A stretch of 64,000 nt of DNA from Clostridia bacterium (GTDB taxonomy: Bacteria; Bacillota; Clostridia; Monoglobales; Monoglobaceae): positions 1 to 64,000 of the forward strand of contig JAFQSM010000080.1 of NCBI GenBank assembly GCA_017409575.1, given 5' to 3'. The position numbers and the translations under genes are program-made. Positions 16,288 through 25,014 of this stretch are shown one piece after another. The notes beneath the pieces were generated by a model that made no database searches, had not been told where the DNA came from, and saw nothing but the letters and a program-made list of their open reading frames with translations. Numbering within the stretch: the first letter of the stretch is position 1; each line of letters opens with the position of its first letter.

Positions 16288-17685
16288 CTATTCCGCATTT
16301 TTTTTCGAAGATTTTCTAAAAATCGCACCCAAAATCATAATTACCGCAAAAATGATCAGATAGAAAAGTACGGGGAATGCAAATCTTCCCTCAGCTTTTG
16401 CAGCCAGATATGGAGTAATACCATGAGCATATACTGCTGCAAAAACCATAAACAAACAAGCAACAATAGAAATTGACGGCAAGATAAAGCGTTTGAATAC
16501 ACCCATTTCTTTTTCCTTTTTCATCCAAACAATAAACATCGGAATATACATTGCATAAATAGTGATGATAGGAAGTTCTGACGAATCAAAGTTGAAAAGT
16601 CCAAACCAACCGCTTGTAAGGTTTGCTCCGTAGAAATAAAGCAACCATACAGCGCATACAAACAAGCCCCAAACCGATGAATTTGTTGTCATGTTGGTAG
16701 CCTTGTCAACCTGACCAAAAACATTTGGCATAGGACCTTCTTCGCGTGCAGCGATTGCATACATACCACGGGTTGCACCAACCATAAGACCATTAAGCGT
16801 TCCTAGACAAGATACAACAATGCAAATATTAAGAAGTGTACCTCCAACACCGCCAAAAATATTTACAAACGCTGTTGTTGCGCCTTCTTCAATCAAAACA
16901 GCATTGCTTGCACCGCCTGCAACACCGATAAAATACAAAACATATGCAGCAACAACAATGAGTGAACCTATAATCAAAGCGATAGGAAGATTTTTCTTCG
17001 GATTTTTAAGTTCGGCATTGATGGATGTAGCAACAATCCAGCCCTCATATGCAAATACTGTTGCAACAATCGCTGCAAAAAGACCGCTGCTTGCTGTTCC
17101 TCCAACTGCTTCGGTAACAACTGTTACAAAATTGTTTGTAAGTGTACCGTTTGCAAGTCCGGCTATAGTTCCGACAATAGCCATCAACACGATAGGTATA
17201 AGCTTAATAACAGTTGCGCTTATCTGAAACTTTCCGGCAAGCTTGGGTGAAAGGGCATTCATGGTATAAGAAGCTATAAGGAAAAATCCTGCCAAAGCCA
17301 AAACCTCGGCTCCAACCATACTCCAACCAAACAAAACACCAAAGTATCTTGCCGAAACCCATGCAAGAACTGATGTCATTCCGGGGTAATAAACGTTTAC
17401 CATAAACCAAGCCAGGTAGTAACCATAGCCTTTGCCGCAAGTAGCCTCGGCATAGTCAACAACACCGCTGACTTTTTCGTACTTTGTTGCCATAGAAGCA
17501 AACTGAAGCGAACAAATAATCATCAAAATACCGGTAATCAGCCAGGCAGCAATACCAAGAGGCATATTTCCGCCGGTAGCCACCAGGACGTTCTGAGCCT
17601 TAAAGAAGACACCGGAACCGATTACAGTTCCTACTACCATACAAATAGCGGTAGCCAAACCATACTTTTGTACAAGTTTTTCCAT
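16288..17685 (-). CDS. APC-superfamily amino acid permease
   Basis: 465 residues with about twelve hydrophobic helices. The N-terminus has the APC signature ICMVVGTVIGSGVFFKAQNV (about residues 15-34), and helix 6-8 segments such as FAYEGWIVATSINAELKNPK (about 211-230) are typical of the family. It imports or exchanges amino acids across the plasma membrane; the substrate cannot be read. It has its own promoter (17737-17765), and is the only intact gene in a stretch of remnants. No amino-acid catabolic gene lies next to it. Confidence 0.88.
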   Translation of the reverse strand: MEKLVQKYGLATAICMVVGTVIGSGVFFKAQNVLVATGGNMPLGIAAWLITGILMIICSLQFASMATKYEKVSGVVDYAEATCGKGYGYYLAWFMVNVYYPGMTSVLAWVSARYFGVLFGWSMVGAEVLALAGFFLIASYTMNALSPKLAGKFQISATVIKLIPIVLMAIVGTIAGLANGTLTNNFVTVVTEAVGGTASSGLFAAIVATVFAYEGWIVATSINAELKNPKKNLPIALIIGSLIVVAAYVLYFIGVAGGASNAVLIEEGATTAFVNIFGGVGGTLLNICIVVSCLGTLNGLMVGATRGMYAIAAREEGPMPNVFGQVDKATNMTTNSSVWGLFVCAVWLLYFYGANLTSGWFGLFNFDSSELPIITIYAMYIPMFIVWMKKEKEMGVFKRFILPSISIVACLFMVFAAVYAHGITPYLAAKAEGRFAFPVLFYLIIFAVIMILGAIFRKSSKKNAE

Positions 17686-17736
17686 ATAAATTTCTCCTTT
17701 TTACAAATGTTTTTTGTCAAAAACCTTGTTTTCGAC

Positions 17737-17765
17737 ATTATAACACACTTTCAATAAGTTGTAAA
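17737..17765 (-). promoter_or_regulatory. Sigma-A promoter for the permease
   Basis: On the minus strand TTTACA (17760-17765) and TATAAT (17737-17742) are 17 bases apart, about 50 bases before the ATG. Confidence 0.78.
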
Positions 17766-17823
17766 TATTTCACTTAAAAAAAACTGCTTAATTTCCTTAT
17801 TATTGTAGAAATATAGTTATTCA

Positions 17824-17866
17824 AGCAAAAAAAGGGGCTGTTTAAAACTCTGTTTTTAAACAGCCT
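17824..17866 (-). terminator. Strong hairpin with minus-strand T tail
   Basis: GGCTGTTTAAA pairs with TTTAAACAGCC, and on the minus strand it is followed by CCTTTTTTTGC. It may be a second stop for the operon ending at 18201 or a leftover of the decayed region. Confidence 0.7.
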
Positions 17867-17963
17867 TCCACTATTGATTCAGAACACGCAAACCGATCCA
17901 AAGTCAAGACTTTGGGTTATCCGAAGGTGTACTTGTGTACACCAAAAGGCAAGGGTTGTGCGT

Positions 17964-18152
17964 AGCAAAAAGACCATAAAAACAGAACGCGCTAAGGAAT
18001 TGCTTCTTCATATTCCCGAACAGACAGTTGAAGAAATTTGGGATATGCTTGGTTTTTGCCCGCTCTCGTATTTTTGCAGGCTTTTTAAAAGCAAGGTAGG
18101 TATGTCCCCTGTAGAATATAAAAAATCAGTTGACAAAAGATTGGAAATATAA
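17964..18152 (+). pseudogene. AraC-family regulator, C-terminal remnant
   Basis: About 62 codons read KTERAKELLLHIPEQTVEEI, then FCRLFKSKVGMSPVEYKKS, the second helix-turn-helix of an AraC protein with the usual GMSPxEYR-type signature. The first helix-turn-helix and the sensor domain are missing, and the sequence before it (17874-17963) is made of short hairpins (CCAAAGTCAAGACTTTGG, GGTGTACTTGTGTACACC) that do not encode an AraC protein. Most likely a relic of a regulator. Confidence 0.75.
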
Positions 18153-18184
18153 AAAAGCAGAACTTAAAGCAGTTCTGCTTTTTT
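18151..18184. terminator. Bidirectional terminator at the end of the Flx/Hdr/Frd operon
   Basis: AAAAAAGCAGAACT and AGTTCTGCTTTTTT form a perfect stem around TAAAGC. It lies 17 bases beyond the last operon stop (18201, minus strand) and just past the AraC remnant stop on the plus strand. Confidence 0.88.
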
Positions 18185-18200
18185 GATTAAGTATGTAATT

Positions 18201-19430
18201 TTAAAATAAAATTATAATAAATTGTGAAGCAAACACTACAGTCACAAGTGCGATTGGATAGGTAGCCGCATAAGCTGCTGCCACATCCTCTGTTCCTGCA
18301 ACATGGATAAGTGTGCCTAATGCCGGAGTGCTTGTCATACCTCCTGTAATTGAGCCAAGTATGTTAAGCAGGCTGATTTTAAGAATATATTTTGCAAAAA
18401 CAAAACCAATTATCATAGGTACAATTGTCATTACTACACCATATACAAAATAGTCAATCTTAAATTCCTGTACAAATCTTGCGCCACCCGAAATTCCGGC
18501 ACCGGTAAGGAAAAGAACAAGACCCAGTTCTCTGAACACTTTAAGAGTTGTTACAGAGGGCATAAGGTTTACCTTGTCGATTTTTCCAAAATGGCCAAAA
18601 ACAAGAGAAGCCAAAAGGCATCCGCCCGTTGTGGTCAACGAGAAGGTTGTTCCATCCAGGCCTTTGCTTGAAAGGGGAATCTTTATCATACCGATGAAGA
18701 TTCCGATAACTGCCGCAATAGCAAAGGGCGCAATTCCAAAATCATCAAGTTCTATCAGATTGCCGGTTTGTTTTTTAGCTGTCGCTTGTTCGGCAGCAAC
18801 CAGTTTTTCGCGTTCTTCGTCCATATTAACCTTTAAAAGTTTGGGCATAAGCTGAACAAACAAAACAACACCGATAACGCCAAAGATATAGGCAATACCA
18901 TAACCAACCGAAACAAGCTGCTCAAGCTCAGGACTTGCAACAGAAGCCTTAGCCGCAGAAAACGCCGGGGTTGAAGTAAGTGCTCCGGCAAAAAGTCCTG
19001 ATACGATTGCCGAAAGCTTTTCCATATCAGTTTCGCCCATCAACTTGCCAACATACACACAAGCCAATGCAACAAGTGCGCCTGATATTATGATAACCAA
19101 CCCCAACAATACATATGAAGTGAAGTTTTTCTTCATATTGCTGAAAAACTTGGGTCCTGCAATAAATCCAACCGACGAAACAAAAAGGATAAGTCCCAAA
19201 TTTTCAACAATCTTCAAAGCATTTGTTGTGTAATCGGGAAGTTGCGCCTCCAGGTTGTCGTAAAACAAACACCCAAACACCAATGCTGCAAGAAATACTC
19301 CGGCAGAGCCTAATGATATACCTTTTATTGTTATTCTTCCAAGTGCGTATCCTACGGCTAAAATAGCGAATATGCAAAATACCAGAAATGTTATTCCTGT
19401 AACAGGAACAACACCACCAAATAAACTCAT
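18201..19430 (-). CDS. AspT/YidE-family exchanger (aspartate:alanine exchanger family)
   Basis: 409 residues built of two similar membrane halves (about residues 12-190 and 235-408). Each carries the repeat-specific motif: FAGALTSTPAFSAA in the first half and ITGGMTSTPALGTL in the second. That duplicated TSTPA signature marks the aspartate:alanine exchanger family. Classical members of about 560 residues hold two RCK_C-type domains between the halves; here only a charged loop (about 195-230) remains. It starts 17 bases after frdA and ends the eleven-gene operon, so it probably exchanges the acid used or made by the reductase, for example fumarate, malate, succinate or aspartate. The substrate is inference. 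Confidence 0.82.
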   Translation of the reverse strand: MSLFGGVVPVTGITFLVFCIFAILAVGYALGRITIKGISLGSAGVFLAALVFGCLFYDNLEAQLPDYTTNALKIVENLGLILFVSSVGFIAGPKFFSNMKKNFTSYVLLGLVIIISGALVALACVYVGKLMGETDMEKLSAIVSGLFAGALTSTPAFSAAKASVASPELEQLVSVGYGIAYIFGVIGVVLFVQLMPKLLKVNMDEEREKLVAAEQATAKKQTGNLIELDDFGIAPFAIAAVIGIFIGMIKIPLSSKGLDGTTFSLTTTGGCLLASLVFGHFGKIDKVNLMPSVTTLKVFRELGLVLFLTGAGISGGARFVQEFKIDYFVYGVVMTIVPMIIGFVFAKYILKISLLNILGSITGGMTSTPALGTLIHVAGTEDVAAAYAATYPIALVTVVFASQFIIILF

Positions 19431-19447
19431 TATACCGCCTCCAAATA

Positions 19448-21046
19448 TTATTTTTGTCTTGTATAATCCGGCAGAAGTTTTGGAGAGGTCATATCGGTAA
19501 CAATACCTGCATCGACAATTTCCTTTTCAAACTTCTCGATATGCGAAAGGGTAAGCTTGCCAACCTTGACATCCTTAGCTTTGGCTGCGGCATTTTTGCC
19601 TGCACTTCTGCCAAATACTATGATATCAAGAAGTGAGTTGCCCATAAGTCTGTTCTTGCCGTGAATTCCGCCAACCGCTTCACCTGCTACAAACAGGTTT
19701 TCAATATTGGTTGTCATACAGTTTGCATCAATATCAAGTCCACCGTTCTGATAATGAAGTGTGGGGTAAACCAAAATTGGTTCCTTGCGGATATCAATGC
19801 CGTATTTCTCAAACATTCTCCACATAGCAGGAATTCTCCTCATGATAGTACCTTCGCCACCGATTTTTTCTATCATAGGTGTATCAAGCCATACACCCTT
19901 TCCGTTTCCGGTATCTACACCGTTACCGCGTTCGGAGCATTCACGGATAATCGAAGCCGCTGCAACATCACGGGTCTCAAGCGGATGCATAAATACTTCG
20001 CCTTTTGCATTTACAAGCTTTGCGCCGATTGAGCGAACCTTTTCGGTAACAAGTGCACCAAAAATCTGCTCAGGATAAGCTGCGCCTGTCGGATGATACT
20101 GAAGAGTTTCGGCATAAAGAAGCTTTGCCCCTGCTCTGTAGCCCAGAACAAGGCCGTCTGCAGTTGCGCCGTAATGGTTTGAAGTCGGGAACCCCTGATA
20201 GTGCATACGACCTGCACCACCGGTTGCAATAATAACTGTTTTTGCCTTTGCAACAAGTAGTTCTTTGGTCTCCATATTCATAAGCACAGCACCTGCAGCA
20301 TTACCGTTTTCGTCAAGAATAAGCTCTATCGCAGAGGTAAAATCAACAACCGGAATATTGCGGTTTAAAACCTCATCGCGAAGAGTCCTCATAATCTCTG
20401 CACCGGAATAGTCTTTTGCTGCGTGCATTCTTTTTCTTGAAGTTCCGCCGCCGTGGGTTGTTACCATTGTTCCGTCAGCTTCTTTATCAAACTCAACGCC
20501 CAGATTGCTGAGCCACAAAATAGCCTCGGGTGCATCGCAAACAAGCTTTGACAAAAGCTCTCTTTTAGCAGCAAAATGACCGCCGCCAAAAGCATCTACA
20601 AAATGAATTGCAGGCGAATCGTTCGGTTTGTCCGCTGCCTGAATTCCGCCCTCTGCCATCATAGTGTTTGCATCACCCATTCTGAGCTTTGTGACAATCA
20701 TAACATCGGCTCTTGCTTCGTGAGCTTCAATCGCAGCTGCTGTACCGGCACCTCCTCCGCCGATTATAAGAACATCGGTTTCGTAGTCGGGATTTTCAAG
20801 ACTTACACTGTCTTTGGTTATACGGCTGTGTGCCTGCAGGATTTCGGCAAGCTCGGTCGGGACTTTTTCGCCCTTGTTGGGACCGATTTTCAGCACATCA
20901 AATTCGTCTTGTTTGTAGTCCGGGTGAAAAGATGCAAGCAAATCTTCTTTCTGCTTTGCAGTCATACGTTCCGGCTCTAATGTAATATTCTTTTCTCTTG
21001 CTGCTTCAACTGCGGCAATAGATTTTTGAAAATTTTCCGAATACAT
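19448..21046 (-). CDS. Soluble fumarate reductase/succinate dehydrogenase-type flavoprotein
   Basis: 532 residues. After an unusual N-terminal extension of about 90 residues comes the FAD-binding VLIIGGGGAGTAAAIEA. Active-site landmarks of the family are present: RMHAAKDYSG, IATGGAGRM, QYHPTGA, ETRDVAAA and LHYQNGGLDID, matching the His, Arg and His that bind and protonate fumarate. At the place where FrdA or SdhA has the His covalently linked to FAD, the sequence is ANTMMAEGG, so the flavin should be non-covalent, as in NadB and soluble reductases. It follows the iron-sulfur gene by 13 bases. No membrane anchor genes are present. Fumarate is the most likely acceptor; related unsaturated acids cannot be excluded. 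Confidence 0.85.
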   Translation of the reverse strand: MYSENFQKSIAAVEAAREKNITLEPERMTAKQKEDLLASFHPDYKQDEFDVLKIGPNKGEKVPTELAEILQAHSRITKDSVSLENPDYETDVLIIGGGGAGTAAAIEAHEARADVMIVTKLRMGDANTMMAEGGIQAADKPNDSPAIHFVDAFGGGHFAAKRELLSKLVCDAPEAILWLSNLGVEFDKEADGTMVTTHGGGTSRKRMHAAKDYSGAEIMRTLRDEVLNRNIPVVDFTSAIELILDENGNAAGAVLMNMETKELLVAKAKTVIIATGGAGRMHYQGFPTSNHYGATADGLVLGYRAGAKLLYAETLQYHPTGAAYPEQIFGALVTEKVRSIGAKLVNAKGEVFMHPLETRDVAAASIIRECSERGNGVDTGNGKGVWLDTPMIEKIGGEGTIMRRIPAMWRMFEKYGIDIRKEPILVYPTLHYQNGGLDIDANCMTTNIENLFVAGEAVGGIHGKNRLMGNSLLDIIVFGRSAGKNAAAKAKDVKVGKLTLSHIEKFEKEIVDAGIVTDMTSPKLLPDYTRQK

Positions 21047-21059
21047 ATTCTTTTCCTCC

Positions 21060-21734
21060 TTACTTTTCTATTTCTCTGGTGTTGTAAAGCTCTTTCATTT
21101 CCTCAACGGGTTTTTGCATAAGAGCTTCTATAAGTTCTTTAAAATCACCGTTTTCAATCTCTTTTACACGATCTTCAAGATGACCGCATCCCGGAGCCAG
21201 ATATTTTCCGTTAATTCTTCTTGCAAGCATCGCAACCTGAGGATGTGAAATTCCTGCAGGACATCTTGAAGAACATACACCGCACATCACGCAGTCAAAG
21301 GATTCCTCGGCGCATTTTTCAAAATCACCGCGCTGAGCGTATGCAATATACTGCATAACATTAAGTCCCTGAGTACAGCTTTTTGTGCAGGCGTTACAAC
21401 CGATACATGCATAAATTTCGGGGTAAAGCTGCATCATAACAGACTCATTAACAGGAATGTTTTCGATATCATAGCCCTCTTTAACAAGTGGGAAGAAAGG
21501 CAGAGTTGCAATATACATATTGTCCTCAACCTTGGTCTGACAAGCAAGGCACGCCTTAAGCTCCTTGTCACCTTTTATGCGGTAAATGGTCGCACAGGCA
21601 CCGCAAAAGCCATTGCGGCAACCGCAACCGCGGACCAGCTGATATCCGGCATATTCCATAGCAGTCATAATTGTCAAATTTTCGGGCACTTCATATTTTT
21701 TGCCAAAAAGAAATATACTAACTAACTTTTCCAT
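21060..21734 (-). CDS. Fumarate reductase-type iron-sulfur subunit
   Basis: 224 residues. The N-terminal ferredoxin domain shows the [2Fe-2S] pattern GCGCRNGFCGAC with a fourth Cys in CLAC (about residues 36-66). The C-terminal part has two complete four-Cys sites, CIGCNACTKSC (about 109-119) and CVMCGVCSSRC (about 148-158), thus two [4Fe-4S] clusters rather than the [4Fe-4S] plus [3Fe-4S] of quinone-linked FrdB. That resembles TfrB-like soluble enzymes. The CCG domains of thiol:fumarate reductase TfrB are absent, but HdrB in the same operon has them. It should wire the flavoprotein to the Flx/Hdr module. The ATG follows AAAGGAGAGATAAT. Confidence 0.85.
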   Translation of the reverse strand: MEKLVSIFLFGKKYEVPENLTIMTAMEYAGYQLVRGCGCRNGFCGACATIYRIKGDKELKACLACQTKVEDNMYIATLPFFPLVKEGYDIENIPVNESVMMQLYPEIYACIGCNACTKSCTQGLNVMQYIAYAQRGDFEKCAEESFDCVMCGVCSSRCPAGISHPQVAMLARRINGKYLAPGCGHLEDRVKEIENGDFKELIEALMQKPVEEMKELYNTREIEK

Positions 21735-21746
21735 ATTATCTCTCCT

Positions 21747-22580
21747 TTAATACTCATCCGGAAGCTCGTCAAGCTCGTCGCATCTGAATACCGGTCCGTC
21801 TTTGCAAACATATTTTGCTCCAACATTACATCTTCCGCATTTGCCGACTCCGCACTTCATTCTCAGTTCAAGCGTTGTATAAACCTGAGTCTTGTCAAAG
21901 CCAAGTTCTGTAAGTCCCTCAAGTGTAAACTTAATCATAATTGGGGGTCCGCAGATAATTGCTGTTTTGTTTGTATCAAAACCGAGCTCTTTTACGAAGT
22001 TTGGAACAAATCCTACATGTCCGTCCCAACCCTCTTGCGGATTGTCAATGGTCAGATGAACATTCACGCCTGCGTCGGTTGCCCACTCGTCAATGATTTC
22101 CTTATAATCAAGCAAATCGTCCTTGCTTCTTGAGCCATAAACAATATCAATCTCGCCATAACGGTCACGATAGTGTCTGCAATAATTGATAACACTGCGA
22201 AGTGGCGCAAGTCCAACACCCCCGGCAATAAACAAAAGATTTTTGCCTGCAAACACATCATCAACAGGGAACGGCTTTCCGTAAGGTCCCCTGATGGTTA
22301 TCTGCTGACCAACCTCTGCCTGATGAAGCCAGTCGGTTACGCATCCGCATTTTTTGATAGAGAATTCCATATACTCTTCATTGGTAGGAGACGAGGTGAT
22401 TGAAAACATTGCCTCACCCACACCCGGGACAGAGAGCATTGCACATTGTCCGGGTTGGTGGTCAAAAGCCTTTTTGCCGTCCGGAGTCACAACCCTAAAA
22501 GTTTTGATATCCGGAGTATCGATACGGACATCGGTTATAACACCGATTTTGGGAATTAAAGTTTCTTCTCTCTTATTCAC
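21747..22580 (-). CDS. flxA: FlxA-like FAD/NAD(P)H-binding electron-transfer subunit
   Basis: 277 residues from the GTG at 22580, which sits correctly behind GGAGGGG; a TTG start five codons earlier overlaps that ribosome site. It is a ferredoxin-reductase-fold protein: RGPYGKPFPVDD for FAD, FIAGGVGLAPLRSVI (about residues 112-126) for the pyridine nucleotide, and a PyrK-like [2Fe-2S] site KCGVGKCGRCNVG with a later Cys. It probably oxidises NADH and passes electrons to FlxB/FlxC. It overlaps flxB by eight bases. The same fold occurs in AsrB and PyrK; the Hdr neighbours favour FlxA. Confidence 0.82.
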   Translation of the reverse strand: MNKREETLIPKIGVITDVRIDTPDIKTFRVVTPDGKKAFDHQPGQCAMLSVPGVGEAMFSITSSPTNEEYMEFSIKKCGCVTDWLHQAEVGQQITIRGPYGKPFPVDDVFAGKNLLFIAGGVGLAPLRSVINYCRHYRDRYGEIDIVYGSRSKDDLLDYKEIIDEWATDAGVNVHLTIDNPQEGWDGHVGFVPNFVKELGFDTNKTAIICGPPIMIKFTLEGLTELGFDKTQVYTTLELRMKCGVGKCGRCNVGAKYVCKDGPVFRCDELDELPDEY

Positions 22581-23601
22581 TTTGCTCCCCTCCAATCTTT
22601 TTCATTACTTTGACAATATTCATAGAAACCGGACACTTCGCAAGACATCTTCCGCAACCCACACAGCTGAACAATCCGTCATTGTTTTCGGGATAGTAAA
22701 CGAGCTTGTGCATAAATCTTTGACGGAAGCGCTCCTTTTGAGTAAGTCTGTTATTACCGTGAGCCATTTTTGTAAAATCAGAATACATACACGAATCCCA
22801 GCATCTGAATCTTATAATGCCCTTACCTGTATTAAAGTCTTTAATGTCATAGCACTGACAGGTAGGACATACAAATGTGCAAGTTCCGCAGCCAAGACAA
22901 GCTTCAGAAAGTTCATCCCAAGCCGGATGGTTAAAGAATTCATCTGTTTTTCCACCGCCAAAAGAATCTGTGCTAAGCTCTTTAAGTGGAAGTCTGTCCA
23001 TAACTCTTGAAATCTTTTCTTTCTGCTCGTCCACCGAAGTTTCGTCACATTCTTCGGTAAATGCTTCGATTTTTCTTAGAAGAGCTTCACCTTTTTCGGT
23101 GTTTGCTTTAAAAAATATTTCACTTTCTGTCTTCCAGGTCGAAACATCCCCCCGGGGTTCTTCGGGAGAAATGCCAAAAGTCTTGCAGAAGCAGGTTTCG
23201 GCAGGTTTCGAGCAGGCAGTCGACACAATAACACCTTTTTCGCGTCTTGAAGCATAGTAGCTGTCAACAGGTTCATTAAGGAAAACTCTGTCCAGAATTT
23301 CAAAGCTCTTTACATCACAGGCACGAACTCCAAATATAACAAAATCCTCTGTTTCGCATCGAGTATCAATAACCTCGATGTTCTTTCCTTCTGTTTTAAA
23401 TTCCATCAGGTTTTCCATCTGAGGAAAGAAAAAATCCTTAGGACTTCTTACAGTATTTAAAGCATCGCTCCACTCAAGACCATCTTCCCACTGTTTGTAA
23501 ACAGCGTTTCCGTCTTTTTCATCTAACGGAACATATAGTTTTGCAGTTTTTGCAATTTCTTCAAATACAGAATATATTTTGTCAAGAGAACATTTACGCA
23601 T
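22573..23601 (-). CDS. flxB: FlxB-like [4Fe-4S] electron-transfer protein
   Basis: 342 residues from the ATG (MRKCSLDKIY) seven bases behind AGGAGGG; an upstream start at 23628 was rejected. The N-terminal part contains FGVRACDVKSFEILDRVF (about residues 90-107), as in AsrA and sulfhydrogenase beta subunits. Two ferredoxin sites follow: CLGCGTCTFVCP (about 235-246) and CVGCGRCLAKCP (about 320-331). It should carry electrons between FlxA and FlxC/FlxD. It overlaps flxC and flxA by eight bases each. The B and C labels are assigned by order and resemblance, so they might be swapped. Confidence 0.75.
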   Translation of the reverse strand: MRKCSLDKIYSVFEEIAKTAKLYVPLDEKDGNAVYKQWEDGLEWSDALNTVRSPKDFFFPQMENLMEFKTEGKNIEVIDTRCETEDFVIFGVRACDVKSFEILDRVFLNEPVDSYYASRREKGVIVSTACSKPAETCFCKTFGISPEEPRGDVSTWKTESEIFFKANTEKGEALLRKIEAFTEECDETSVDEQKEKISRVMDRLPLKELSTDSFGGGKTDEFFNHPAWDELSEACLGCGTCTFVCPTCQCYDIKDFNTGKGIIRFRCWDSCMYSDFTKMAHGNNRLTQKERFRQRFMHKLVYYPENNDGLFSCVGCGRCLAKCPVSMNIVKVMKKIGGEQSE

Positions 23602-24592
23602 CAATATCCCTCCTGTCAAATACTTCACCCGGCTCTAAGTCCTCGGTAGTGTAATCCACAAGCGGAGCTCTTGAGCCAACCTCGGCACCCGCCTGATATT
23701 CGCCATAAAATTCATTTATATCCTTTATGAATTTTCGGTTTAAAAGATGAAGCGGAATATTTTGAGGACAAACCCTTGAACATTCTCCGCAGTCTGTGCA
23801 ACGGCCTGCCACATGGTATGCTCTTATAATATGGAACATTTTTTCTTCAAAGCTGTTTGCCGGAGCTTTGTTTTCGACGCCCGATGCAGGATTGTCAAAC
23901 ACGCACTTTTCGCAGGTGCATGCAGGGCAGGCATCACGGCAAGCATTGCAACGGATGCAACGCGAAAGCTCATTCTGCCAGAAAGCAAATCTCTCATCCG
24001 GAGTCATAGCCTCAATCTTTGCAACTTCATCAAATCTTGCCGAGTCAATGATTTCGCCTTCATCACCCATAAGTTCGTCATAAGCCACATGCTTTTTGCT
24101 CTTGCAGTTTATGCAGCGTTCCAAAAGAACATCTTTAAAAGAAACTGCAATTGCCTTATCTTCATAAATGGTTGAAACTAATATGTTTTCGCTCGTCTCT
24201 TTAATTTCACTTATTCCTTCGCCCGTTACTGCTTTCAGTTTTGAAACATCAACCATACCATCGCAGGGAATACCAACCGCATAAACCTTTTCGCGGTCAA
24301 AACGATGCTCTGTCAAAAGCTGATTAAAGCTGTAGGTATCACACGGTTTTAAGAAAACAAGTATTTTCCCATCAAATCTGTCTGTTTTTGAGACAAGATA
24401 TTTCGAGAAGTTCGCTCCACAGAAGTCATTCCATACAAAATCTTGTCTTAACTCTTTTTCTGTTTTAAACATTTTAGGTGTTACATCGTAGCCAAATTCG
24501 CCCTTGCTCCATCCAAGAACAGCCGAAACAGTACCATCTGCAAGCAAAGAAACTGCTTTGTCTATCAACTGGTTCTGAGTTATTTTTTGCAT
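23594..24592 (-). CDS. flxC: FlxC-like [4Fe-4S] electron-transfer protein
   Basis: 332 residues. The N-terminal region resembles FrhB-type domains (FLKPCDTYSFNQLL, AVGIPCDGMVDV). RCINCKSKKH (about residue 158) adds a CxxC, and two clusters follow in RCIRCNACRDACP (about 211-223) and RCTDCGECSRVCP (about 268-280). CPACTCEKC gives extra cysteines. It is a soluble electron carrier expected between FlxB and FlxD/HdrA. It overlaps flxD by 13 bases and starts behind GAGGATCTGCG. The overall domain set is that of FlxC as described for the Desulfovibrio Flx-Hdr cluster. Confidence 0.75.
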   Translation of the reverse strand: MQKITQNQLIDKAVSLLADGTVSAVLGWSKGEFGYDVTPKMFKTEKELRQDFVWNDFCGANFSKYLVSKTDRFDGKILVFLKPCDTYSFNQLLTEHRFDREKVYAVGIPCDGMVDVSKLKAVTGEGISEIKETSENILVSTIYEDKAIAVSFKDVLLERCINCKSKKHVAYDELMGDEGEIIDSARFDEVAKIEAMTPDERFAFWQNELSRCIRCNACRDACPACTCEKCVFDNPASGVENKAPANSFEEKMFHIIRAYHVAGRCTDCGECSRVCPQNIPLHLLNRKFIKDINEFYGEYQAGAEVGSRAPLVDYTTEDLEPGEVFDRRDIDA

Positions 24593-25014
24593 CGCAGATC
24601 CTCCAATCTCTTGTTTTCTCCAAGTGCTGTTACTTTTTCGACAAAGTCATTCATTGTAGCGGCAAATTTTGCACCTTCTGCCGCCGAAACCCATTCAACA
24701 CGGGTGCGTTCTTTTTCAATTCCCAAAAAATCCAACATTGAGAAGAGAGCCGCCATTCTTCTTCTGGTGTAGTAGTTCCCCGATGTATAGTGACAATCGC
24801 CCGGGTGGCAGCCACAGATTATAACTCCGTCAGCGCCCCTTTGGAATGCACGAAGAACAAACATCGGGTTGACACGACAAGAGCACGGAACTCTTATAAT
24901 TTTTACATCAGCAGGGTAATTGAGACGGTTGTTTCCTGCAAGGTCTGCACCTGCATAAGAACACCAGTTGCAGCAAAAAGCAACGATTAAAGGTTTATGT
25001 TCATTTATTTGCAT
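24580..25014 (-). CDS. flxD: MvhD/FlxD-like [2Fe-2S] adaptor subunit
   Basis: 144 residues of the MvhD family: CCNWCSYAGADLAG (about residues 13-26), VPCSCRVNP (about 43-51) and GCHPGDCHY (about 71-79) carry the conserved cysteines. In methanogens MvhD passes electrons from the hydrogenase to HdrA; in Flx clusters the homologue links the NADH-oxidising side to HdrA. It sits between hdrA and flxC, as that role demands. The ATG follows GGAGGTGGATGCAAT, within the last codons of hdrA (ten-base overlap). Confidence 0.9.
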   Translation of the reverse strand: MQINEHKPLIVAFCCNWCSYAGADLAGNNRLNYPADVKIIRVPCSCRVNPMFVLRAFQRGADGVIICGCHPGDCHYTSGNYYTRRRMAALFSMLDFLGIEKERTRVEWVSAAEGAKFAATMNDFVEKVTALGENKRLEDLRCKK

